From NCBI RefSeq assembly GCF_013201665.1, contig NZ_CP053840.1:682001-746000 (forward strand): a DNA stretch of 64,000 bases, in the 5' to 3' direction. The notes below the pieces were generated by a model. The model ran no database searches and had not been told where the DNA came from. It worked only from the letters and a program-made list of their open reading frames with translations. Shown here piece by piece: positions 56,520 to 64,000 of this stretch. The position numbers were made by a program, and so were the translations under genes. The stretch is from Arcobacter venerupis. Its GTDB lineage: Bacteria > Campylobacterota > Campylobacteria > Campylobacterales > Arcobacteraceae. How positions within the stretch are numbered: position 1 is the first letter of the stretch; every line of letters begins with the position of its first letter.

Positions 56520-56525
56520 AAAACT

Positions 56526-58382
56526 TTAATAATTATCTTTGTCTGTATCTTTTAATAAATCTTTAGTAAATCTTATAACTTTATTTCTTCCAGTCTCTTT
56601 AGCTTTATAAAGGCATAAATCAGCATATTTTATACATTTCCAGATTTGATCTGTATCTGTTGGGAAGAAAGCATAACCAATACTTACAGTTTTACTAAAT
56701 GATTCATTATTGAATGTATAGACAAGTTTTGCAAACTCTTGATTAATTTTTGTTGCAAGTTCTTTTGCACTTTCAATTGTTGGATTTTTCATTATAATTA
56801 AGAACTCTTCCCCACCAAATCTAATGATAAATTCATTTTCAGTAATAGAAGCTTTCATTGTTGATGAAAGTTTTTGTAAAATTGCATCTCCTGCATCATG
56901 TCCATATGTATCATTAACCATTTTAAAATAGTCAATATCTAAGAACATTACAGCATATGTTATACCTTGTGCTAATTCATGAGGCATTTTTTTATCAATA
57001 AATTCATCTAAATATTTTCTATTATAAAGACCTGTTAATCCATCAACTAAGTTTCTTTCTCGTAGAACATCCATTAACATTCTACTTTCTAAAATAGGTT
57101 TAGTCTCTTCAAGATATTTTTTTATTATTCCAATTTGATATTTGATGTGTTTAAGACACTCTTCATTATCACATAAAATATGAATAGTTACACTTTTTTG
57201 TTCACTTATTAAAAAGGGAATACAAATATAATCTGTACAATTTTTACAAGTTGCAACTCTACATATTTCTGGGAAATTTTCTGATAAAACAATTGTATCT
57301 GTTCTTTCTGCTCGACATTGTTCTTTTACATTTCTTAAAATATTACAACAAGGTTTTGAATCTTTTGTAGAATAGATTATGGTTCTTTCATCTTTTATTA
57401 AATCATTTTCAAAAATATAAAAAGATTTTATTAATAATTTATCTTTTAAAACTTGTATTAATCTATAATAAATATCATCTTTTGTTAAGTCTGTTTCTAT
57501 AGTTTTTTTGTAATTATAAATTTCAGAAATATCTTCTATTATCTCTTGAGCTGTTAGTAATTTATCATTATTAACATTTGAATTTCTATTATGAACAAAC
57601 GAAGTTAAATTCTTTTCAATTCCTGTTAATACAGTTTCAAGTTTTTCTATAATTTCATTTAACCATAAAGAAGCCTCTTTATCCTCTTTCAAAACACCTT
57701 CTTTTGCACGAACTGAATAATCACCATCATGAACTTGTTTTAAAACTTCAGTAATAGCATCAAAAGAACTTGTATAAGGTTTGATTTTTTTACTAATATA
57801 AATCAAAATAAAAATTAAGAAAAGAGAGATTATTGCAATAACATTTAATAAAATAGCAATACTTGAAATTCTATCATCTTGAATATCAAATTTTAAAGAT
57901 ATAGCTCCTAAAACTTCCCCTTCTTTTGCATCATGGCAAGATAAACAATTTGGTTTATCAAGTGATGATGCTGTGTAAGGTATTGTAATTCTTAATGAGG
58001 CATCTCTTAATGATTCATTTATAATTACTTTTTCTTTTCCTGTTCTTAGAACTTCTTCATCAATTGAATCTTTAGGAATTTCATTACCAATATTTGATGT
58101 GCCAAATTGATTGCTAACAGTTTTTGATCTAATTATCCATAAATCGTTTACTTCTTTTAATTGTGCAATACTATCTAAAAATATATCTCTTTGATTCATA
58201 TTTCCATTAATCATGTGAGATGTAAGAGATTTTTTGACTATATCAGCAGTTAAATAAGCTCTTTTTTTAGCGCTATCATAACCAGTTTGTCTAGAGCCTA
58301 AAGCAACTAATGCTACTATTACAATGGTTAATATAGTAACCATTGTAAAAATTATAATAGTTATTTTTTTGTTAGAGTTCAT
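56526..58382 (-). CDS. Heme-binding membrane diguanylate cyclase
   Basis: This protein of about 618 aa has a periplasmic region between two spans that resembles DUF3365/Tll0287 sensors. It contains a c-type heme site, CLSCH, in SSLDKPNCLSCHDAKEG. After a HAMP-like segment comes a cytoplasmic Cys-rich domain with CC, C, C, CKNC and C spacings (PCCNILRNVKEQCRAER, ICRVATCKNCTDYICIPF). The C-terminal GGDEF domain has an intact FGGEEF and makes cyclic di-GMP. The ATG at 58382 is preferred because AAAGG lies seven bases upstream. An ATG seven codons earlier is the alternative. Confidence 0.88.
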   Translation of the reverse strand: MNSNKKITIIIFTMVTILTIVIVALVALGSRQTGYDSAKKRAYLTADIVKKSLTSHMINGNMNQRDIFLDSIAQLKEVNDLWIIRSKTVSNQFGTSNIGNEIPKDSIDEEVLRTGKEKVIINESLRDASLRITIPYTASSLDKPNCLSCHDAKEGEVLGAISLKFDIQDDRISSIAILLNVIAIISLFLIFILIYISKKIKPYTSSFDAITEVLKQVHDGDYSVRAKEGVLKEDKEASLWLNEIIEKLETVLTGIEKNLTSFVHNRNSNVNNDKLLTAQEIIEDISEIYNYKKTIETDLTKDDIYYRLIQVLKDKLLIKSFYIFENDLIKDERTIIYSTKDSKPCCNILRNVKEQCRAERTDTIVLSENFPEICRVATCKNCTDYICIPFLISEQKSVTIHILCDNEECLKHIKYQIGIIKKYLEETKPILESRMLMDVLRERNLVDGLTGLYNRKYLDEFIDKKMPHELAQGITYAVMFLDIDYFKMVNDTYGHDAGDAILQKLSSTMKASITENEFIIRFGGEEFLIIMKNPTIESAKELATKINQEFAKLVYTFNNESFSKTVSIGYAFFPTDTDQIWKCIKYADLCLYKAKETGRNKVIRFTKDLLKDTDKDNY

Positions 58383-58524
58383 CAAATAGCCTTTATAAAT
58401 CATTTAAATTATAATATCATAAAATAATTTTTATGTATAGAGTTTTTAAAATAAATTTATAAATTTTAAATGCTATAAATAGCCATAAAATAAGACTTGA
58501 AGAATATAATTATCTTTAAATAAT

Positions 58525-58674
58525 TTATAATTTTTTTGATTTTATAATATTTCTTGTCATTAATAAAATAAAAAATAAAGCAATAAATAGATTTATATAA
58601 AAGCCTTGCATATTTCCATCTTGAAAAAAGGTATATGCTAAGGCTAAAAATACGAGAGAGATTACAAGGCACAT
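58525..58674 (-). CDS. 49-residue membrane protein downstream of hisA
   Basis: This small ORF begins seven bases after the hisA stop on the same strand and encodes MCLVISLVFLALAYTFFQDG followed by a second hydrophobic stretch (INLFIALFFILLMT) and a basic tail (RNIIKSKKL). Two membrane spans with positive-inside ends look like a real small protein. No Shine-Dalgarno is obvious, so it may depend on coupling to hisA. Function is unknown. The rest of the 277-base gap up to the cyclase gene shows nothing else clear. Confidence 0.5.
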   Translation of the reverse strand: MCLVISLVFLALAYTFFQDGNMQGFYINLFIALFFILLMTRNIIKSKKL

Positions 58675-58680
58675 TTATTA

Positions 58681-59394
58681 TTAGTTTTCTAGAACTTTAA
58701 ATGCTTCTTCTAAATCAAGTGTTCCTTCGTAAAAGGCTTTCCCAACAATTACACCCGCAATATTTCCATTTGCTTTACAATTTATGATGTCATTTATATC
58801 TTTAACCCCACCACTTGCGATTGTGTCAACATTTGAAGCAAGAGCAATTGATTCAGTAAATTCAACATTTACACCACAAAGCATTCCATCTTTACTTATA
58901 TCTGTACAAATAATTGCAAGAACACCTGCATTTGCAAACTCTTGAGCTAAATCAGTTGCTTTCATAGTTGAAACTTCTGCCCAACCCTCAACGGCTACCA
59001 TTCCATTCATAGCATCAATTCCAACAGCGATTGGATACTTTGCAGCCATATCTTTTACAAATTGTGGATTTTTAACAGCAATTGAACCTAAAATTAATCT
59101 ATCAACTCCAAGTTCAACATACATTTTGATAGTCTCTTCATCTCTAATTCCACCACCAAGTTCGATTTTAAGATTACAGTTTTCTCTGATTTTTTTTATT
59201 TGCTCTAAGTTTGCTGGTTTTCCTGCAAATGCACCATTTAAATCAACAATATGAACCCATTTTGAACCTAACTCTTCAAATCTTTTAGCAACTTGCCATG
59301 GTTCATCTGAATAGATTTTTGCACTATTCATCAATCCTTTACTTAGTCTTACAGCTTTTCCATCTTTTAAATCAATCGCTGGTAAAATATCCAT
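58681..59394 (-). CDS. hisA: Phosphoribosylformimino-5-aminoimidazole carboxamide ribotide isomerase
   Basis: HisA is the TIM-barrel isomerase of step four in histidine synthesis. The motifs are [14 protein letters not shown] with the catalytic Asp, [28 protein letters not shown] with the second catalytic Asp, and [10 protein letters not shown]. It is 237 aa, full length. It lies downstream of the epimerase and hisH genes on the same strand. Confidence 0.96.
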   Translation of the reverse strand: MDILPAIDLKDGKAVRLSKGLMNSAKIYSDEPWQVAKRFEELGSKWVHIVDLNGAFAGKPANLEQIKKIRENCNLKIELGGGIRDEETIKMYVELGVDRLILGSIAVKNPQFVKDMAAKYPIAVGIDAMNGMVAVEGWAEVSTMKATDLAQEFANAGVLAIICTDISKDGMLCGVNVEFTESIALASNVDTIASGGVKDINDIINCKANGNIAGVIVGKAFYEGTLDLEEAFKVLEN

Positions 59395-59407
59395 ATATTA
59401 ATCCTCG

Positions 59408-60259
59408 TTATTTACATAAATTTTCTATTGTCTCTTCAATGGTTTTAAATTTAAATTCAAAACCTAAATCTAATAATTTTTTAGGAACTGCACTTTGTCC
59501 ATCGGTTAAAACCCGTGCTCCCTCACTAAAAATAAGATTTAAAACAAATTCTGGAACTGGAAGTATAGTAGGTCTTTTTAGTGTTTTTCCTAAAGCAGAA
59601 GTTAACCCTTGATTTGTTGTGGGAACAGGAGCTGTAAGATTAAATAGATTATCAAACTCGTTTTCAATCACAAATTTATAGGCATTTATTAAATCATCTA
59701 TATGAATATATGAAAATGCTTGTTTCCCACTTCCAATAACTCCACCAAGGCCTAGTTTAAATGGTGTAATCATTTTTTGTAAAGCTCCACCATCTTTACC
59801 CATAACAATTCCAAATCTAAAAATAGATACTTTAGTCGTTTCATTTTTTGCTTTTAAAGCTTCTTTTTCCCAATCTTGGCATAAAGATGAAAGAAAATCA
59901 TTTGAAAAAGAGCCGTTTTCATCATAAGTAGTTTTATTGTCATAAATACCAACAGCAGAAGTAGAAATAAGAAGTTTTGGTTTATTTTGTACACTATTAA
60001 TTGCATTTACAATTTTTGATGTTGTATCAATTCTACTTGAATAAAGAAGTTTTTTGTAAGATTCACTCCATCTATTTATGATGTTTGCGCCAGCTAGATT
60101 AATTACAATTTCACTTGAATTTAAAGTCTCTTCAAGTTTTGATTTATTATTTAAAATTTCCCTTGAAATAGGAATGATTTTATATCCTAAATCAGAAAAA
60201 TATTTTGTTAAACTTGTCCCTACAAATCCACTAGCACCAGTAATTGCAATAGTTTTCAT
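59408..60259 (-). CDS. TIGR01777-type NAD(P)-binding epimerase
   Basis: This 283-aa extended short-chain dehydrogenase has the Rossmann motif ITGASGFVGTSLTKYF and SAVGIYDNKT in place of the usual YxxxK region. The C-terminal DUF1731 part (LPVPEFVLNLIFSEGARVLTDGQSAVP) identifies the YfcH/TIGR01777 family. Its substrate is not known. It is inserted between hisH and hisA in a probable transcript. Confidence 0.9.
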   Translation of the reverse strand: MKTIAITGASGFVGTSLTKYFSDLGYKIIPISREILNNKSKLEETLNSSEIVINLAGANIINRWSESYKKLLYSSRIDTTSKIVNAINSVQNKPKLLISTSAVGIYDNKTTYDENGSFSNDFLSSLCQDWEKEALKAKNETTKVSIFRFGIVMGKDGGALQKMITPFKLGLGGVIGSGKQAFSYIHIDDLINAYKFVIENEFDNLFNLTAPVPTTNQGLTSALGKTLKRPTILPVPEFVLNLIFSEGARVLTDGQSAVPKKLLDLGFEFKFKTIEETIENLCK

Positions 60260-60272
60260 GCCTCATCCTTTA

Positions 60273-60878
60273 TTATAAATTTATAAAGTTCTTTAAAATT
60301 CTAAGTCCATTATCATGAGATTTTTCAGGGTGTGGTTGGAAACCATAAATATTATCTTTGTTTACAGCACTTGTAAATTCATAACCATAAGTTGTTGTTC
60401 CTATGATATTTTTTTCACTTGTAACTGCATGAAAAGAGTGAACAAAATATAAATAAGGATTATGTAAACCCTCAAATAAAGGATGTTCTTTATTTACAAT
60501 TGTATTCCAACCCATGTGAGGAATTTTGAAATCTTCATGCATTTTTGACTTATCAAATTTTATAACTTCGCCATCAATCAGACCTAAACCATCTGTATGT
60601 CCAAACTCTTGAGAACTTTCAAATAAAAGTTGCATTCCAAGGCAAATACCAATCATTGGTTTTCCACTTTTTGCAAACTCATAAACAGCTTCATTCATAC
60701 CTGTTTTGATTAAATGCTCCATTGCATCTTTATAAGCTCCAACACCTGGAAGTATAACTCTATTAAAATTTTTTAAATCTTCAGGATTTTTAACTATAGT
60801 TGCTTTTGCATCTATTAATTTACAAGCATTGTAAACACTTGCTAAATTTCCCATGTTGTAATCAATAATTCCTATCAC
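60273..60878 (-). CDS. hisH: Imidazole glycerol phosphate synthase subunit HisH
   Basis: HisH is the glutaminase that feeds ammonia to HisF. The nucleophilic Cys is in GICLGMQLLFES and the His/Glu pair in FQPHPEKS. It opens IGIIDYNMGNLASV. It is 201 aa. The start is GTG at 60878 with AAAGGAAC six bases upstream. hisF is not in the window. The 5' leader contains several inverted repeats. Confidence 0.95.
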   Translation of the reverse strand: MIGIIDYNMGNLASVYNACKLIDAKATIVKNPEDLKNFNRVILPGVGAYKDAMEHLIKTGMNEAVYEFAKSGKPMIGICLGMQLLFESSQEFGHTDGLGLIDGEVIKFDKSKMHEDFKIPHMGWNTIVNKEHPLFEGLHNPYLYFVHSFHAVTSEKNIIGTTTYGYEFTSAVNKDNIYGFQPHPEKSHDNGLRILKNFINL

Positions 60879-60993
60879 TGTGTTCCTTTAAATTGATTTC
60901 CTAATTGAAAGGAAACCTTTTCTTTTTCACTTCTTTTAAAAGAAGTGAACTCTAAAGAGGATAATTAATTATCCTTAAATATTGAATATTATA
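60879..60993 (-). promoter_or_regulatory. hisH promoter and structured leader
   Basis: TATAAT lies at 60993-60988 just past the comF stop. The leader then contains a perfect palindrome AGGATAATTAATTATCCT (60958-60975), a perfect 24-base palindrome with TTCACTTCTTTT arms (60926-60949), and a weaker GGTTTCC/GGAAATC stem. None has a T tract on the exit side, so simple termination is unlikely. Confidence 0.5.
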
Positions 60994-61566
60994 CTAAAGT
61001 TTTGCATCAGCTAGGGTTAAAGAAAATATCACTTGATTATTTTTTTTCTCAAGAGCCTTTTTGGCTTCCCTAATTGTAGCACCTGTTGTAATTATATCAT
61101 CACATAAAATTGTCATTTCATTAGAGATATTTGTAAGTTTAAATCGTCTTGGATTTTTTTGTCTAAATTCCAAATCTTTTCCCGCATATTTGACTATATT
61201 TGAAGCTTTTAAACAGTTATATTTTGGAGTTATAAATTGTGATTTTAAATGTTTTGTTAGTATTGCTGTATGTGAAAAATCATGTCGTGTGTGGTCATCA
61301 ATGGGAATTGCAATAACTTGGTTTGGAAAAATGAAATTTTGAGCAAATTTAGCAAAAGATAGTTTTGCTAGGATATTAAAAACTCTATCTCCATGAAAAT
61401 AGTATTTTGATGAGATTAAATCTTCAAGTTCTGAAAGAGTATAAAAAGAGTAGTTGAAAAATCCATCTTCAATCTCTCTTTTGTGGAAAGATGGAATTAA
61501 AAGATTATTTTGACAATCTTTACAAATAATTTCAAATGATAAGTTTTTACAAGTTAGACATTGCAT
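60994..61566 (-). CDS. comF: ComF-family phosphoribosyltransferase-like protein
   Basis: This 190-aa protein has an N-terminal zinc-binding CLTCKNLSFEIICKDC motif and a C-terminal phosphoribosyltransferase signature, TILCDDIITTGATIREAKKAL. ComF proteins take part in DNA uptake in naturally competent bacteria. It ends one base before the hisH -10 box. Confidence 0.9.
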   Translation of the reverse strand: MQCLTCKNLSFEIICKDCQNNLLIPSFHKREIEDGFFNYSFYTLSELEDLISSKYYFHGDRVFNILAKLSFAKFAQNFIFPNQVIAIPIDDHTRHDFSHTAILTKHLKSQFITPKYNCLKASNIVKYAGKDLEFRQKNPRRFKLTNISNEMTILCDDIITTGATIREAKKALEKKNNQVIFSLTLADAKL

Positions 61567-61682
61567 GAAATATTTTAACTAAAATTCTATTGAAAAAATA
61601 TAATTTTCTACAAAGAATGAATGGTAAATTATTCTTTACTTAAATTATGTTACTATTCTAAAAATTTAAAAGAGGAAGTTTT

Positions 61683-63944
61683 ATGTTTAATTTTAGAACA
61701 TTAAAATCAAAATTCTTGATTTATATAATATCAACACTTTTATTAGTATTTATTGTTGTAACTACGATTTTATCAAATATTATCTCAACTCAATCAACTA
61801 ATAATTCAGAAGAAAACTTTAAAAATAAAGCAGAACTTATTACAATTGCTTTTAATAGTTTAGATAATAATTTAAATGAAGTTATGAAAGGTTATATTAA
61901 TGTAGTAAAAAGTTATTTACCAAATGATTATTCAATAGATGAAAATAAAACAGTAAAAGTAGGTCAAATAGATGCTCCGTCTTTCTATAATGGAAATGTA
62001 TTATTAAATAATAATTTTGACCCTTTAGAAAAATATACACAAACAACTGGTGTAATTGCAACAGTTTTTGCAAGAATGGGAGATGATTTTGTAAGGGTAA
62101 CAACAACTCTTAAAAAAGAGGATGGAAGTCGTGCCTTTGGAACAATGTTAGGTCAAAATTCACCTGCTTTAAAATCAATGTTAGATGGTAAAACTTTTTA
62201 TGGAAAAGTAAAATTATTTGGAAAAGATTATTATGTAGTTTATGAGCCAATTATTGAAAATGCTAAAGTAATTGGTATCCTTTTTATTGGATATGACTTT
62301 AGTACAGTTTTAAATTCTCTAAAAAATGATATTAGAGCAATAAAAGTTAATGAAAATGGATACGCATTTATGATGGATTATAAAGGTAATTTATTAATTC
62401 ATCCCTCAATAGAAGGTAAAAATATCTTTAATGAAAAAGATAGAGAAGGTAATTATACTTTTCAAGATATGATAAAAGGAGAAGATAGATTTATTTCCTA
62501 CACAAGTTCAGATGGGGTTGATAAATTAGCATATGTAAAACATTTAAATTTTTTTAATGCTATTTTAGTAGTTAGTGATGCCCAAGAAGACGTTTATTCT
62601 TTTAGCAGAAAGTCAACTATTTATATTTCTATTGCATTTGTAATCACACTAATAATAATATCAATCTTATTACTTATAGTTACTTCAAAGATTGTAGAAA
62701 AACCTCTTGAAAATTTGAGTCATGGACTTTTGGATTTTTTCAAATATTTAAATAAAGAAAATAGCAGTGTAAAACTTTTAGAAATAAAAGGGGAAGATGA
62801 ATTTGCACAAATGTCAGAAGAAATAAATAAAAATATAAATAGAACAACTATATTTATAAAAGAAGATATGGAATTAATAGAAGATGTTAAAAAAATTGTA
62901 AATAGTGTAAAAAATGGGGATTTGACAAAGAGAGTTCAAGTTACTACTAATAATAAAAGTTTAGAAGAATTGAAAAATATTTTTAATGAAATGTTAGAAG
63001 TTACAAGCAAAAATGTATGTCAAAATGTAAATCAGTTAAAAGATGTACTTTTACAATTTAAAAATCTTAATTTTACACAAAGAATAAAAAACGATTCAGG
63101 ATTAGTTTCTGTTGGTTTAAATGAATTGGCAGAAATTATTAATCAAATGCTTGTTGAAAATAAATCAATAGGACTTAAATTAGATGATAGTTCAAAACAA
63201 TTACTTGATAATATGAATAAATTAAATAATTCAACAAATGAAGCAGCTGCAAGTTTAGAAGAAACATCTGCTGCATTAGAAGAAATTACTGGAAATATAA
63301 GACATAATTCTGAGAATATATCAAAAATGTCAAGGCTATCTCAAAATGTATTAAGCTCTGCAAATGATGGTCATAAACTTGCAAATGAAACTACAATATC
63401 AATGGATGAAATTAATGAAGAAGTAAAAGCTATTAGTGAAGCGATAGTTTCAATTGATAATATTGCATTTCAGACAAATATACTTTCATTAAATGCAGCA
63501 GTAGAAGCAGCAACCGCAGGAGAAGCTGGAAAAGGATTCGCAGTTGTTGCACAAGAAGTACGAAATCTAGCAAATAGAAGTAGCGATGTTGCAAAAGAGA
63601 TTAAATCTATAGTTGAAAATGCAAGTCATAAAGCTAATAATGGAAAAGAAATTGCTGGAAAAATGATTGAGGGATATGTTTTACTAAATAGCAATATTTC
63701 TCAAACAATTAATCTAATCGCAGATATTGAAGTTGCATCAAAAGAACAGTTAAAAGGAATTGAACAAATAAATAATGTTGTAAATATCTTAGATAAACAA
63801 ACTCAACAAAATGCATCAATCGCCACACAAACAAATAGTATTGCAGTTGAGACTGATGATATTTCAAAAACAGTATTAAAAAATGCAGATGAGAAAGATT
63901 TTATAGGAAAAGCGCAGGTTACCTCAAGTACTTATGAGATGTAG
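61683..63944 (+). CDS. Methyl-accepting chemotaxis protein with Cache sensor
   Basis: This 753-aa chemoreceptor has an N-terminal span (about residues 13-32) and a periplasmic sCache/dCache-like domain of about 280 residues ([38 protein letters not shown]). A second span follows near 315-338, then HAMP-like repeats and the MCP signalling tip [31 protein letters not shown] (about residues 597-627). AGAGGAAG precedes the ATG. The C-terminus (SSTYEM) has no CheR-tethering pentapeptide. Confidence 0.93.
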   Translation: MFNFRTLKSKFLIYIISTLLLVFIVVTTILSNIISTQSTNNSEENFKNKAELITIAFNSLDNNLNEVMKGYINVVKSYLPNDYSIDENKTVKVGQIDAPSFYNGNVLLNNNFDPLEKYTQTTGVIATVFARMGDDFVRVTTTLKKEDGSRAFGTMLGQNSPALKSMLDGKTFYGKVKLFGKDYYVVYEPIIENAKVIGILFIGYDFSTVLNSLKNDIRAIKVNENGYAFMMDYKGNLLIHPSIEGKNIFNEKDREGNYTFQDMIKGEDRFISYTSSDGVDKLAYVKHLNFFNAILVVSDAQEDVYSFSRKSTIYISIAFVITLIIISILLLIVTSKIVEKPLENLSHGLLDFFKYLNKENSSVKLLEIKGEDEFAQMSEEINKNINRTTIFIKEDMELIEDVKKIVNSVKNGDLTKRVQVTTNNKSLEELKNIFNEMLEVTSKNVCQNVNQLKDVLLQFKNLNFTQRIKNDSGLVSVGLNELAEIINQMLVENKSIGLKLDDSSKQLLDNMNKLNNSTNEAAASLEETSAALEEITGNIRHNSENISKMSRLSQNVLSSANDGHKLANETTISMDEINEEVKAISEAIVSIDNIAFQTNILSLNAAVEAATAGEAGKGFAVVAQEVRNLANRSSDVAKEIKSIVENASHKANNGKEIAGKMIEGYVLLNSNISQTINLIADIEVASKEQLKGIEQINNVVNILDKQTQQNASIATQTNSIAVETDDISKTVLKNADEKDFIGKAQVTSSTYEM

Positions 63945-64000
63945 TTTCATGCTTTGTATTTAAGCTTAATTCTAAGATATTAGGTTATTATTTTTAATAA

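Noticed and set aside
58466-58672. 68-codon - strand ORF starting MPCNLSRIF
   Set aside because: It overlaps the 49-codon membrane peptide in another frame and its composition (Lys, Tyr, Ile from AT-rich sequence) looks random. The 49-codon frame is the better candidate.

Overview
The window comes from a low-GC, AT-rich member of the Campylobacterota, most like Arcobacter/Aliarcobacter. The pointers are the strong A/T codon bias, a groES-groEL operon behind a CIRCE operator, a MutS7-type MutS-HNH protein, many PAS/Cache sensor kinases of the type abundant in this group, and a leuA leader. No rRNA, tRNA, CRISPR array, insertion sequence or prophage was seen. Taxonomy is an inference from gene content.

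Layout. 1-6.1 kb: the 3' part of a receiver-PAS regulator, a periplasmic cyclophilin, a panD-ebfC-ispA run, then groES-groEL. 6.1-6.3 kb (- strand): a stand-alone candidate small RNA with a promoter, a 12-codon ORF, three hairpins and a terminator. 6.4-14.3 kb (- strand): nine tightly overlapping genes (MacB-like ABC pair, a divergent heme-copper-oxidase-like subunit I, a multi-pass membrane protein, a YceI protein, a cysteine-free thioredoxin-fold protein, a metallophosphoesterase and a two-component pair). 14.4-28.4 kb: housekeeping genes (suhB-like, glmS, Na/Pi transporter, rarD, metK, accD, thiE, rlmH, dus, prmA, ftsH). 28.5-33.1 kb: a three-gene signalling cluster that includes a histidine kinase lacking its acceptor histidine. 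33.1-41.1 kb: leuA behind a leucine-rich leader peptide, K+ channel/RCK genes, a thioredoxin, a heme-binding protein and MutS7-HNH.

41.1-56.5 kb is the most striking region: two paralogous quinohemoprotein amine dehydrogenase (QHNDH) loci in tandem. Locus 1 has qhpA-D-C-B (alpha, radical SAM, gamma, beta) and lies divergent from an outer-membrane barrel gene and an AraC regulator. Locus 2 has qhpA-D-C-B-F-E-G, adding the ABC exporter, leader protease and flavin monooxygenase, and lies divergent from a second AraC regulator. Both gamma subunits keep every residue needed for the cysteine tryptophylquinone and the three thioether cross-links, plus a 28-residue leader. Both alpha genes start with TTG and share a promoter/operator block with identical geometry. 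QhpFEG are encoded only once, so the locus 2 maturation enzymes probably serve both enzymes. The system would oxidise primary amines in the periplasm and pass electrons through diheme alpha subunits to the respiratory chain.

56.5-64 kb: a heme-binding diguanylate cyclase, a 49-residue membrane peptide, hisA, an epimerase, hisH with a structured leader, comF and a Cache-type chemoreceptor.
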